DNA of 51,907 nt from an uncultured Lachnoanaerobaculum sp. (GTDB taxonomy: Bacteria > Bacillota > Clostridia > Lachnospirales > Lachnospiraceae): contig NZ_CALLVU010000097.1 in assembly GCF_938015485.1 (NCBI RefSeq), positions 1 to 51,907 on the forward strand, written 5' to 3'. The notes beneath the pieces are model-generated. The model did not search any database. It saw only the letters and a list, made by a program, of their open reading frames with translations, and was not told the DNA's origin. Position 1 is the first letter of the stretch. Each line of letters opens with the position of its first letter. The translations under genes and the position numbers were made by a program. Shown in pieces: positions 23,848 to 32,482 of this stretch.

Positions 23848-25449
23848 ATGAATACTATACTGCTTATGATGTCGGTCATTATACTGCTTTGTATAATTTT
23901 AAATATCATATCCAGCAAAATAGGTGTACCTGTTCTTCTGGCATTTATTTTGCTTGGAATGGTTTTCGGGTCTGACGGTATTTTTAAAATTAAATTTGAC
24001 GACTTTAGGCAGGCGGAGACTATATGCTCGTTTGCACTGATTTTTATAATGTTTTACGGCGGTTTCGGAACCAATATAAACGAGGCAAAGCCTATTGCAC
24101 TGAAGGCGGGGCTGCTTTCGAGTGTCGGAGTACTTTTGACTTCGGTATTTGTGGCATTATTCGGACATTATATTCTGAGGTTTTCTTGGATAAACAGTAT
24201 GCTTATAGGAGCCGTTATCTCATCCACAGATGCTGCAAGTGTCTTTTCGATACTCCGAGACAGACACTTAAATCTAAAGGATAACACCGCATCAATCCTG
24301 GAAGTGGAGAGCGGAAGTAACGACCCATTTGCATATATGATTACAATGATAGTGATAAAGATAATTGCAGGAAGTATTACGCCACTTGACATCTTCACTA
24401 TGTTGTTTTTGCAATTATTTCTTGGGGTTTTGTGCGGAGTTTTAATTGCGATTATATTCAGATATTTTATAAACAAATTTATCATTCATACCCCCGGCTT
24501 TAATATGGTATTGATAATTGCGGTTGCATTGCTTTCGTATGCACTGCCGAATGTATTTGGCGGAAACGGGTATTTGAGCGTATATATCACAGGTATTATA
24601 CTTGGAAATTCGGATATCAGAGGAAAGAAAGAACTTGTACCTTTCTTTGACGGACTCACAGGTATAATGCAGATTTTGATTTTCTTTTTACTTGGACTTT
24701 TGTCATATCCTACACAGCTTTTGAGAGTTGCCGGCACAGGACTTATACTTGCGCTTTTTATTACATTTATTGTCAGACCGCTTGTAATTGCTTTGATTTT
24801 AAAGCCGTTTAAGTCCAAATGGAATCAGGTGTTTTTGGTTTCATGGTCAGGCTTTAGAGGGGCTTCATCCATAGTTTTTGCAATTGCGGCACTTTTAAGT
24901 ACAAATGCAAACTATGATGTTTTCAATAATGTATTTTTTATTGTATTGTTCTCAATATCCGTACAGGGAAGCCTTCTGCCTTTCATGTCAAAGAAGCTTG
25001 ATATGATTGATGAAAACTGTGATGTTATGAAGACCTTTTCAGACTATGCGGGAGAGGAGATACCTATTGAATTTATACAGTTGACTCTAAACGGTGAGCA
25101 GGGATGGTGTAACAAGAGTGTAAGTGAGATAAATCTTCCTCCGGACACATTGCTGGTTTTGGTAAAGCGAGACGGAGAGGATATAGTACCTAACGGTCAG
25201 ACTGTTTTAAAATGTGGCGATACGGTAGTGCTTGCGGCAAAATCTATAGATTTTGAGGAAAGCTACAGTATTGTGGAGCATGTAGTTACAAAGAAAATGC
25301 TTACAAATGGAAATACATTGGCAAAACTCTCAGATGAGCTTGACGGGCTTGTAATGCTTATAATAAGAGGAGATGAGTTCATTATTCCAAACGGTGAGAC
25401 TGTTATTTGTGAGAAAGATGTTTTGGTATTAAATAACGGACCTATATAA
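23848..25449 (+). CDS. Potassium/proton antiporter (CPA1, NhaP2/CvrA-like) with TrkA-C domains
   Basis: A 533-residue membrane protein. The first ~390 residues hold about 12 membrane helices with the CPA signatures LLAFILLGMVFGSDG, STDAASVFSILR and VESGSNDPFAYMI (the ion-binding ND). The C-terminal ~140 residues are soluble and include two regulator-like parts with RCK_C/TrkA-C patterns (PPDTLLVLVKRDGEDIVPNG and a second IIPNGET). It exchanges K+ (or Na+) for protons across the membrane. It is the last gene before a strong terminator. Confidence 0.88.
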   Translation: MNTILLMMSVIILLCIILNIISSKIGVPVLLAFILLGMVFGSDGIFKIKFDDFRQAETICSFALIFIMFYGGFGTNINEAKPIALKAGLLSSVGVLLTSVFVALFGHYILRFSWINSMLIGAVISSTDAASVFSILRDRHLNLKDNTASILEVESGSNDPFAYMITMIVIKIIAGSITPLDIFTMLFLQLFLGVLCGVLIAIIFRYFINKFIIHTPGFNMVLIIAVALLSYALPNVFGGNGYLSVYITGIILGNSDIRGKKELVPFFDGLTGIMQILIFFLLGLLSYPTQLLRVAGTGLILALFITFIVRPLVIALILKPFKSKWNQVFLVSWSGFRGASSIVFAIAALLSTNANYDVFNNVFFIVLFSISVQGSLLPFMSKKLDMIDENCDVMKTFSDYAGEEIPIEFIQLTLNGEQGWCNKSVSEINLPPDTLLVLVKRDGEDIVPNGQTVLKCGDTVVLAAKSIDFEESYSIVEHVVTKKMLTNGNTLAKLSDELDGLVMLIIRGDEFIIPNGETVICEKDVLVLNNGPI

Positions 25450-25452
25450 AAA

Positions 25453-25481
25453 ATCGCAACGAAAACCGTTGCGATATTTTT
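25453..25481. terminator. Bidirectional terminator
   Basis: ATCGCAACG (25453-25461) pairs with CGTTGCGAT (25467-25475) with A- and T-runs on both sides, between the antiporter and the convergent membrane-protein gene. Confidence 0.92.
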
Positions 25482-25998
25482 ATGCCACCTTTGAAATAAG
25501 TCCGAAGGATATAATCATCATTATAATACTTGCCATCAGCATACCGAGCAGTATACCGAGGAACGCTTTTTTTCTGTCCATCTCAAGGAATGCCGCAATG
25601 ATGGCACCTGTCCAGGCACCTGTACCCGGAAGCGGTATACCTACAAAGATTACAAGTCCCCAGAAACCATATTTTTCTATAGAGTCCTTGTTTTTCATTA
25701 TCTTTTTATGCAGGAATAAATGGATTCCTTTAAAAAGTTTGAACCTTGATTTTTCCATTGCCCTTAAAATTCTGTTGATTAAAAGGAGTATAAAAGGAAC
25801 CGGAATAACATTGCCCACTATTGCGATAATATAGCTCTCAAGCGGGGGAAGCTTAAGCAGCGACGCGGCTATAAGTCCTCCTCTAAGCTCCAATATAGGC
25901 AACATGGATATAATAAATACTATCAACTGCTTTCCGAAGCTGAGTGATAAAAGTCCACCCATCATTCCGATAAGTGATTTCGCTAATTTTTCTGCCAT
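25480..25998 (-). CDS. Small multidrug-export-type membrane protein (COG2426)
   Basis: A 172-residue integral membrane protein with the features ELRGGLIAASLL near residue 40 and GIPLPGTGAWTGAIIAAFL near residue 125, which are characteristic of the putative small multi-drug export family. Four membrane segments are visible. Transport function is by family name only. The gene is divergent from the patatin gene and shares its promoter region. Confidence 0.8.
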   Translation of the reverse strand: MAEKLAKSLIGMMGGLLSLSFGKQLIVFIISMLPILELRGGLIAASLLKLPPLESYIIAIVGNVIPVPFILLLINRILRAMEKSRFKLFKGIHLFLHKKIMKNKDSIEKYGFWGLVIFVGIPLPGTGAWTGAIIAAFLEMDRKKAFLGILLGMLMASIIMMIISFGLISKVA

Positions 25999-26027
25999 AA
26001 AATACCTCTCATTTTTACGATAATGTA

Positions 26028-26068
26028 GATTGTAACAGATTGAGTAATTACAATCAAGGTGCTAAAAT
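26028..26068. promoter_or_regulatory. Overlapping divergent promoters with an inverted repeat
   Basis: Plus strand: TTGAGT (26040-26045), 17 bp, TAAAAT (26063-26068), ahead of the patatin gene. Minus strand: TTGATT (26057-26052), 17 bp, TACAAT (26034-26029), ahead of the export-type gene. GATTGTAA (26028-26035) and TTACAATC (26048-26055) form an 8-bp inverted repeat lying over both. The two promoters cannot easily be used at once, so a shared regulator is plausible. Confidence 0.55.
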
Positions 26069-26088
26069 ATTAAAACGGAGGTAGGATG

Positions 26089-26955
26089 ATGGATATATTA
26101 AAGGGAGCATTGTGTTTGGAAGGCGGATCTTTAAGAGGGCTTTTTACTGCCGGAGTTTTAGATGCGTTTTTGGACAATGATTTGTATATTGAATATGTGA
26201 ACGGAGTTTCGGCAGGTTCTATGAACGGAATGAACTATGTTTCAAAACAGAGAGGCAGGTCAAAGAGGATAAACCTTAAGTATCTACATGATAAGAGGTA
26301 TATAAGTTTCAAAAATATGTTTACATCAAGACAGATATTCAATTTTGATTTTTTATTTGGTGATATTTCAAATAAATATGATCCTTTTGATTGGGAGGCC
26401 TTTAATGACAAATCACAAAAGTATGAGGCTGTAGCCACAGATGTAATAACCGGTGAAAGTACATATTTTGACAGAGATGAATGCAGTGATATTGTGGCAG
26501 GTGTAGAGGCATCGGCATCCATACCTGTGATGTCGAAAATGATTGATGTTGAGGGAAGAAAGTATCTGGACGGCGGAGTGTCCACATCCATTGCATACAA
26601 AAGAGCCTTTGAGCTCGGATATCCTAAGGCTGTGGTTGTACTTACAAGAGAAGAAGGATACAGAAAAAAGCCTGTAAATAAGGTGAATGAGAGTATATAT
26701 AAGAGATATTTTAAACCGCTTCCAAGGCTTGTAGATAAGCTTATGAGTGTACCCGAAAGGTATAATGAAATGCAGGAAGAGATGGAAGCTCTTGCAAATG
26801 AGGGCAAGCTTCTTATAATAAGACCTCAAAAGAAGGTTATTGTACAAAGACTTGAAAAGAGCGTTGCCAAGCTTGAAAGCCTTTATAATGAAGGATATGA
26901 AGAGGGTTTAAGAAATATTGAGAATATAAAGAAGTTTTTAAGTCAAAATCCATGA
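26089..26955 (+). CDS. Patatin-like phospholipase
   Basis: A 288-residue patatin-family hydrolase (YjjU/RssA type). Seen are the glycine-rich oxyanion stretch LEGGSLRGLFTAG, the nucleophile elbow GVSAG with Ser41, and the Asp of the dyad in YLDGGVS. It should hydrolyse acyl esters of lipids in the cytosol or at the membrane. Two consecutive ATGs (26086, 26089) follow GGAGG; 26089 has the better spacing. A terminator is not obvious after it, only a hairpin at 26996-27020. Confidence 0.88.
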   Translation: MDILKGALCLEGGSLRGLFTAGVLDAFLDNDLYIEYVNGVSAGSMNGMNYVSKQRGRSKRINLKYLHDKRYISFKNMFTSRQIFNFDFLFGDISNKYDPFDWEAFNDKSQKYEAVATDVITGESTYFDRDECSDIVAGVEASASIPVMSKMIDVEGRKYLDGGVSTSIAYKRAFELGYPKAVVVLTREEGYRKKPVNKVNESIYKRYFKPLPRLVDKLMSVPERYNEMQEEMEALANEGKLLIIRPQKKVIVQRLEKSVAKLESLYNEGYEEGLRNIENIKKFLSQNP

Positions 26956-26995
26956 GTTCAGCTTGGAGATTAAGTTATATTACTGTCACTTTATC

Positions 26996-27020
26996 GCTTT
27001 AAACTTTTAAGGTTTAAAGC
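26996..27020. promoter_or_regulatory. Inverted repeat just upstream of the ABC importer promoter
   Basis: GCTTTAAAC (26996-27004) pairs with GTTTAAAGC (27012-27020) around a 7-base spacer. There is no T-run after it, and it ends 9 bases before the -35 box, so it may be an operator or a weak terminator of the patatin gene. Confidence 0.35.
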
Positions 27021-27029
27021 CTTAAGGTA

Positions 27030-27058
27030 TTGACGCAAAAATTTAGTTATAGTATAAT
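27030..27058 (+). promoter_or_regulatory. Promoter of the ABC importer operon
   Basis: TTGACG (27030-27035), 17 bp, TATAAT (27053-27058), a near-consensus housekeeping promoter 38 bases ahead of the start codon. Confidence 0.85.
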
Positions 27059-27095
27059 CCATTGCAGAGTTTTATTGTAAATGGAAGGACAGTAT

Positions 27096-28103
27096 ATGAA
27101 AAAGAATATATTTAAAATAGCTGTAGCTATGTTACTTGGAGCAAGCCTTATGGCATGCGGCTCTAAGGCGGATACTTCAGACAGTACTGCAAGCGCCGAT
27201 GCAAAAACCGATGTTTCATCACAGGCTGATGCAAATGCGAAAAAAATAGGTATTTTGCAGTATGTACAGCATCCTGCGCTTGATAAGGCAAATGAAGGAT
27301 TTGTTGCCGCACTTAAAGAGGCGGGAATGAATGTGGATATTGAGCAGGAGAATGCCGGAGGTGAGCAGTCTGCGGCACAGACTATTGCAAACAAACTTGT
27401 AAACGATAAAAAGGATTTGATCCTTGCTATTGCAACACCGGCAGCACAGGCTGTAGCAGGTGCCACATCCGATATTCCTGTGGTTATAACTGCAGTTACA
27501 GACCCTGCGGATTCCGGACTTGTAGACAGTAACGAGAAGCCTGGCGGCAATGTTACCGGAAGTTCGGACCTTACACCGGTAGCGGATCAGATCGAGCTTC
27601 TTACAAAGATTTTACCTGAGGCAAAGAATGTAGGTATTCTTTACTGTACAGCGGAAGCCAACTCAAAGCTTCAGGCCGGACTTGCTATGGACGCCCTGAA
27701 GGCTAAGGGGCTTAACGGTGTGGAGTACACTGTTTCAAGTTCAAATGAGATACAAAGTGTTGTTGAGTCAATGGTAGGTAAGGTGGATGCCATCTATGTA
27801 CCTACAGACAATGTTATTGCGGCAGGTATGACAACTGTGGCAATGGTTGCAACTACGGAACATAAGATTCCTATTATCGGAGCTGAGGCGGCTCATGTTG
27901 AAAACGGTGCTCTTGCAACATACGGTATAGACTATTTTGAGGTCGGCAAGCTTGCAGGAGAGCAGGCTGTAGAGATTCTAAACGGCAAGTCTCCGGCTGA
28001 TATTCCGATTGCATATTTACCTAAGGACAAATGTAAGCTTGTTATAAACGATGAGGTTGCAAAGGAACTTGGAATAGATACATCAAATATTTCAATGGAA
28101 TAA
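27096..28103 (+). CDS. ABC transporter substrate-binding lipoprotein (PF04392 type)
   Basis: 335 residues. MKKNIFKIAVAMLLGASLMA ahead of CGSKAD is a lipoprotein signal with the Cys at about residue 21. The mature part begins a Ser/Ala/Asp linker and then KKIGILQYVQHPALDKANEG, and has the family stretches QSAAQTIANKLV and PVVITAVTDPADSGLV. This family includes tryptophan/tyrosine binding proteins, but the ligand is not fixed here and no T-box is present upstream. The ATG at 27096 is preferred over 27081 because GGAAGGA lies 6 bases upstream of it. Permease and ATPase genes follow. Confidence 0.88.
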   Translation: MKKNIFKIAVAMLLGASLMACGSKADTSDSTASADAKTDVSSQADANAKKIGILQYVQHPALDKANEGFVAALKEAGMNVDIEQENAGGEQSAAQTIANKLVNDKKDLILAIATPAAQAVAGATSDIPVVITAVTDPADSGLVDSNEKPGGNVTGSSDLTPVADQIELLTKILPEAKNVGILYCTAEANSKLQAGLAMDALKAKGLNGVEYTVSSSNEIQSVVESMVGKVDAIYVPTDNVIAAGMTTVAMVATTEHKIPIIGAEAAHVENGALATYGIDYFEVGKLAGEQAVEILNGKSPADIPIAYLPKDKCKLVINDEVAKELGIDTSNISME

Positions 28104-28115
28104 GAAATTTTCAAG

Positions 28116-28139
28116 ACCGGTGTATACCGGTTTTGTTGT
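28116..28139 (+). terminator. Weak intra-operon terminator after the binding protein
   Basis: ACCGGT (28116-28121) and ACCGGT (28126-28131) form a 6-bp self-complementary stem followed by TTTGTTGTT. Such a partial stop commonly keeps binding-protein mRNA in excess over permease mRNA. Confidence 0.55.
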
Positions 28140-28166
28140 TATTAAATATAATTTGTGGAGGTAAAA

Positions 28167-29069
28167 ATGTTTACAGCACTTTTGGGAGCCGTATCACAGG
28201 GTATACTTTGGGGTGTAATGGTTCTTGGAGTATATATTACTTATAAATTACTGGATATTCCGGATTTGACTGCGGACGGAAGTTTCGCTTTCGGAGGTTG
28301 TGTGTGTGCGGTCATGATTGTGAATTTCCATATGAATCCTTTGGCGGCGCTTATATTTGCTACGATTGCAGGTATGATAGCCGGATTTATCACAGGTGCA
28401 TTGCATACGATATTTGAGATTCCTGCTATACTTGCAGGTATTTTGACACAGATTTCTTTGTGGTCAATAAACCTACGAGTTATGGGAAAGAGTAATGTGC
28501 CGCTTTTAAAGACAAAGACAATATTTTCATGGCTTACAGATGCTACGGGAATCAGCAATTCCATGGCAGGTGTTATTTTGGGCGGAATAATAATAGTACT
28601 TACAATACTTATCTTATACTGGTTTTTCGGTACCGAGCTCGGTTCGGCACTCAGGGCTACAGGAAATAATGAGGCGATGATAAGAGCACTAGGTGTAAAT
28701 ACCGCTCATACAAAGCTGCTTGCACTTGTAATAAGTAACGGGCTTATAGGACTCTCAGGCGGACTTATAGTGCAGAGCCAAAAGTATGCGGATATAAATG
28801 CAGGTACAGGTGCCATAGTAATAGGACTTGCGGCAATAGTTATAGGTGAGGTAATACTTGGAAAGGTGATTTCATTTTGGATGAAGCTTACATCGGCAGT
28901 GGTCGGCTCGGTAGTATATTTTGTAATAAGAGGTATTGTATTGCAGCTCGGTATGGACGCCAACGATATGAAGATGCTCTCCGCAATAATAGTGGCATTG
29001 GCATTGGCAGTACCGGTAATTAGTGCTAAAATAAGATTAAACAGAGCATATTCACCAAAGGGAGAGTAA
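28167..29069 (+). CDS. ABC transporter permease
   Basis: A 300-residue BPD_transp_2-type permease with about eight or nine membrane segments; it opens with MFTALLGAVSQGILWGVMVL and has DLTADGSFAFGG, the usual front of the family that goes with PF04392 binding proteins. It carries the RATGNNEAMIRALGVN stretch that contacts the ATPase. The start at 28167 follows GGAGG (28157-28161); the GTG at 28155 is the frame opening only. The ATPase gene follows two bases after its stop. Confidence 0.88.
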   Translation: MFTALLGAVSQGILWGVMVLGVYITYKLLDIPDLTADGSFAFGGCVCAVMIVNFHMNPLAALIFATIAGMIAGFITGALHTIFEIPAILAGILTQISLWSINLRVMGKSNVPLLKTKTIFSWLTDATGISNSMAGVILGGIIIVLTILILYWFFGTELGSALRATGNNEAMIRALGVNTAHTKLLALVISNGLIGLSGGLIVQSQKYADINAGTGAIVIGLAAIVIGEVILGKVISFWMKLTSAVVGSVVYFVIRGIVLQLGMDANDMKMLSAIIVALALAVPVISAKIRLNRAYSPKGE

Positions 29070-29070
29070 G

Positions 29071-29868
29071 ATGTTAGAGATTTTAAATGTAAGCAAGACC
29101 TTCAACAAAGGTACAATAAACGAAAAGAAAGCTTTAAACAAACTGTCACTGCATCTGAATCCCGGCGACTTTGTGACAATCATTGGCGGAAACGGTGCAG
29201 GTAAATCTACAATGTTGAATATGATTGCAGGCGTATATCCTATAGACGGAGGCAGAATCATAATAGACGGCGTAGATATATCAAGGATGCCTGAGTACAA
29301 GAGGGCAAAGTATATAGGAAGAGTATTTCAGGACCCTATGATGGGAACCAGTGCAGGTATGCAAATAGATGAGAACCTTGCACTTGCTTTTAGAAGAGGT
29401 GAGTCAAGGGGACTGGCTTGGGGTATCAAAAAATCCGAGAAGGAAAAGTACAAAGAGATACTTTCAAAACTTGACCTCGGACTTCAGACCAGAATGACTT
29501 CAAAGGTGGGACTGCTGTCGGGAGGTCAAAGACAGGCACTGACACTTTTGATGGCAACACTGAAAAAGCCTAAGCTTTTACTTCTTGACGAGCATACGGC
29601 GGCACTTGACCCGAAGACCGCAAAGAGAGTACTTGACCTTACGGAGCAGGTGGTTGCAGAGCAAAATCTTACCGCAATGATGGTTACTCACAATATGAAG
29701 GATGCGCTGAATATCGGAAACAGGCTTATTATGATGCACTCGGGAAGAGTGATCTATGATGTAAGCGGAGAAGAGAAAAAGAAACTTAAAGTCGAGGATC
29801 TTTTAAGGAAGTTTGAAGAGGCAAGCGGCGGAGAGTTTGCAAATGACAGAATGATGTTGGCAAACTAG
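29071..29868 (+). CDS. ABC transporter ATP-binding protein
   Basis: 265 residues with Walker A GGNGAGKST, signature LLSGGQRQALTLLM, Walker B LLLLDEHTAALD and the H-loop MVTHN. It powers the importer with the two preceding gene products. The ATG at 29071 is two bases after the permease stop, so the operon is translationally linked. Confidence 0.95.
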   Translation: MLEILNVSKTFNKGTINEKKALNKLSLHLNPGDFVTIIGGNGAGKSTMLNMIAGVYPIDGGRIIIDGVDISRMPEYKRAKYIGRVFQDPMMGTSAGMQIDENLALAFRRGESRGLAWGIKKSEKEKYKEILSKLDLGLQTRMTSKVGLLSGGQRQALTLLMATLKKPKLLLLDEHTAALDPKTAKRVLDLTEQVVAEQNLTAMMVTHNMKDALNIGNRLIMMHSGRVIYDVSGEEKKKLKVEDLLRKFEEASGGEFANDRMMLAN

Positions 29869-29886
29869 ATAAAAACGGAGGGGACT

Positions 29887-30519
29887 ATGGATAAGAAACT
29901 TATTATCACCATAAACAGAGAATATGGAAGCGGCGGAAGGATAATAGGACAAAAGCTTTCAGAGAAACTTGGTATACCTTATTATGACGATGAAATAATA
30001 AGGCGCGCATCCGAACATTCGGCTGTGGGAGAGCAGTATTTCAGAATGAATGATGAGAGACCGGGTAACAATATTTTGCAAAGAATCATAGGCGGAATAA
30101 AGAATGCAAATAATAAGCCGTCAATAGGTGACGATATTGTTTCACCTGACAATCTTTTCAGATTTGAAAGTGAAGTGATAAGGGAGTTGGCTGCAAATGA
30201 GGCCTGTATACTTATCGGAAGATGCTCGGACTTTGTACTCAGCTCCGCAGGAGATGAGGATTTTATTTCTCTCTTTGTGTATGCGGATCTCTCTACGAAG
30301 GTGGACAGAGTAATGGATGTTGACGGAGTGGACGCCAAGGAAGCTCTTAGACGAGTACAAAGAAACAACAGGATCAGAAAAGAGTACTATAAGTACTACA
30401 CAGGTGAAGAGTGGGACGATATGACACATTATGATCTGCCGCTGAACACATCAAAGATTACACTTGATCAAGGCGTGGAATTGATACTTGAGTATTTAAA
30501 GATTAGAGGAAAGTTATAA
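29887..30519 (+). CDS. Cytidylate-kinase-like family protein
   Basis: 210 residues. It begins LIITINREYGSGGRIIGQKL, the P-loop and first helix of the cytidylate_kin2 family, and has the VQRNNRIRKEYYKYYTGEEW block. Real CMP kinase (Cmk) has a different lid region, so the substrate of this family is not certain. It lies 18 bases after the ABC ATPase and directly abuts citrate synthase (TAA then ATG with no gap), so it may belong to the same transcript. Confidence 0.75.
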   Translation: MDKKLIITINREYGSGGRIIGQKLSEKLGIPYYDDEIIRRASEHSAVGEQYFRMNDERPGNNILQRIIGGIKNANNKPSIGDDIVSPDNLFRFESEVIRELAANEACILIGRCSDFVLSSAGDEDFISLFVYADLSTKVDRVMDVDGVDAKEALRRVQRNNRIRKEYYKYYTGEEWDDMTHYDLPLNTSKITLDQGVELILEYLKIRGKL

Positions 30520-31866
30520 ATGAGAGATAATTGTATTGACAGTTTTTTGGCACAGGAGTTCGGCAAGAGCCAAAATTATAATGAGATAAAAAATGTGCTC
30601 TTCAGTGAGTTCAATGTAAAAAAGGGACTTAGAAATGAAGACGGTACAGGAGTAAGAGTAGGACTTACAAAGGTTTCCGATGTAGTGGGCTATGATATAG
30701 TGGACGGTGTGAAGACAAATGTGGACGGTAAGCTCTACTACAGAGGCTACAGTCTTAATGACCTTGTAAACGGAAGTGCCAAATCTGTCAGAGGCTATGA
30801 AGAAGTGATGTTCTTACTGCTGTTCGGTTTCTTACCGAATAAGATGGAGCTTGACAACTTTTCAAAGGTCTTTAGAAGTATGTACGCTTTACCGAACGGC
30901 TTCTTTGAGAGTGTTCTTCTTAGAAATCCGGGCAAGAATCTGATGAATGTACTTCAAAATGCGGTACTTACACTTTACAACTACGATGACGAGCCTGACA
31001 ATGTGGATGTATTTTCAACTTTATTGAAGGGGCTTAGAATATCGGCATTTTTACCTGTAATTATGTGCTATGCATATCAGGCAAAGAGACATTATTTTAA
31101 CAACGACAGTCTTATAATACATTATCCTGACGAGAAGCTGTCAATGGCTGAGAATATCTTACAGATGTTAAGAGTTGACCAAAAATTCTCAAAGAACGAG
31201 GCGGCACTGCTTGATACAATACTTGTACTTCATGCGGACCACGGCGGCGGTAACAACTCAACATTTACAAATGTTGTGGTTTCATCCACAGGTACGGATA
31301 TATACTCTACAATTGCGGCATCTATCGGTTCACTGAAAGGACCTAAGCACGGCGGTGCGAATATATCCGTTGTGCAGATGATGAAGGCTGTAAAGGATGA
31401 AATAGGTATAACCACAGATGAAAAGAAGATAAGAAATGTTGTAAACAGATTGCTTGATAAAGATTTCTATGACTGTAGCGGACTTATATACGGATTCGGA
31501 CATGCGGTTTATACAATTACGGACCCGAGAGCCGAGCTTTTAAGAGAGTACTGTGAGGTCGTGGCAAAGGATAAGGACAGACTTGACGAGTATCACTTCT
31601 ACGAGGTGTTTGAAAAGACTGTAAAGAAGGTGGTATTTGAAAGAAAGGGCACTACAATTTCTTCAAATGTAGACCTCTATTCAGGATTTGCCTACAATAT
31701 GCTTGGAATCCCTGAAGACTTATATACACCGCTCTTTGTGGTGGCAAGAAATATAGGTTGGGTTGCACATAATGTGGAGAACAAGCTTTATGACGGTAGA
31801 ATAATGAGACCTGCTACAAAGTATGTGGGTGAATTACACGAATATACGGCATTTAAAGACAGATAA
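30520..31866 (+). CDS. Citrate synthase
   Basis: A 448-residue citrate/2-methylcitrate synthase. The active-site blocks are visible: VLHADHGGGNNSTFTNVVVS and LKGPKHGGAN with catalytic His, then the GFGHAVYTITDPRAELL stretch with another catalytic His and Asp region. It makes citrate from acetyl-CoA and oxaloacetate, feeding glutamate synthesis in anaerobes. Its start follows the kinase-like stop without a gap, and a strong terminator follows. The ~30 extra N-terminal residues before DGVK are typical of this clostridial form. Confidence 0.93.
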   Translation: MRDNCIDSFLAQEFGKSQNYNEIKNVLFSEFNVKKGLRNEDGTGVRVGLTKVSDVVGYDIVDGVKTNVDGKLYYRGYSLNDLVNGSAKSVRGYEEVMFLLLFGFLPNKMELDNFSKVFRSMYALPNGFFESVLLRNPGKNLMNVLQNAVLTLYNYDDEPDNVDVFSTLLKGLRISAFLPVIMCYAYQAKRHYFNNDSLIIHYPDEKLSMAENILQMLRVDQKFSKNEAALLDTILVLHADHGGGNNSTFTNVVVSSTGTDIYSTIAASIGSLKGPKHGGANISVVQMMKAVKDEIGITTDEKKIRNVVNRLLDKDFYDCSGLIYGFGHAVYTITDPRAELLREYCEVVAKDKDRLDEYHFYEVFEKTVKKVVFERKGTTISSNVDLYSGFAYNMLGIPEDLYTPLFVVARNIGWVAHNVENKLYDGRIMRPATKYVGELHEYTAFKDR

Positions 31867-31868
31867 AA

Positions 31869-31893
31869 AAGAGGCCTTAGGCCTCTTCTTTAA
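31869..31893. terminator. Bidirectional terminator
   Basis: AAGAGGCC (31869-31876), TTA and GGCCTCTT (31880-31887) form an 8-bp stem with A- and T-rich flanks, serving citrate synthase and the convergent gene at 31899-32405. Confidence 0.92.
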
Positions 31894-31898
31894 GTTTA

Positions 31899-32405
31899 TT
31901 ATTTTTTGTCGTCTTCAAGGACATCGTCTATTTTCTGAGCAAGGTCTTTTTTGTCCTCGTCAGGATTCATCTCATAAAAGTCAACTTCCACTTCAGAATC
32001 ATTATCCTCGTCCTCAGACTTTTTTGTCGCCTTGTCAAACTTATCTTTTGCTTTGTCAAATATAGGTTTTGCACTGTCCTTTGCAACATCGGTTGCAGCG
32101 GCTACATTGTCGCTTACAATATTTGCAACGCCTTTAAGTACTTCCTTGGCGGCACTTGCCATTCCCTTGGCACTGTTTGCGGTATCCTTGGCGGCAGTAA
32201 CGAACTCATCTGTAGATGACTTCAGTTCGGTATATTTTCTGTCGGAAGGGTTATTGTCTGTATTTTCATCAAGTTCATCATCAAAATCTTTGAACTCACC
32301 CTCCAATTCCTTTTGATATCCTTTATACTTCAGTACATATGACACACCTGCTGCTGCGGCACCTGCAAGAGATGCTAAAAATAATAACTTTTTGAAACTT
32401 GCCAT
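31899..32405 (-). CDS. Acidic helical protein with one membrane segment, unknown (YtxH-like shape)
   Basis: 168 residues. A single hydrophobic segment at the N-terminus (about 5-25, LLFLASLAGAAAAGVSYVL) is followed by a long acidic, Ala/Lys/Asp-rich helical region with heptad-like AKDTANSAKGMASAAKEVLK patterns, resembling LEA or YtxH-type proteins. A very acidic tail ends it. No catalytic motif. AGGAGG precedes the start on the minus strand. Confidence 0.55.
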   Translation of the reverse strand: MASFKKLLFLASLAGAAAAGVSYVLKYKGYQKELEGEFKDFDDELDENTDNNPSDRKYTELKSSTDEFVTAAKDTANSAKGMASAAKEVLKGVANIVSDNVAAATDVAKDSAKPIFDKAKDKFDKATKKSEDEDNDSEVEVDFYEMNPDEDKKDLAQKIDDVLEDDKK

Positions 32406-32482
32406 AATAACCTCCTTTACAATTGTGGTGATTACAGTGTAATATCTATTTGTAAAAAGTACAAGTGTTATTTGGAGAGAAT

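Noticed and set aside
26996..27020. Hairpin as a terminator of the patatin gene
   Set aside because: No T-run follows on the plus strand, so it is listed only as a possible regulatory element.
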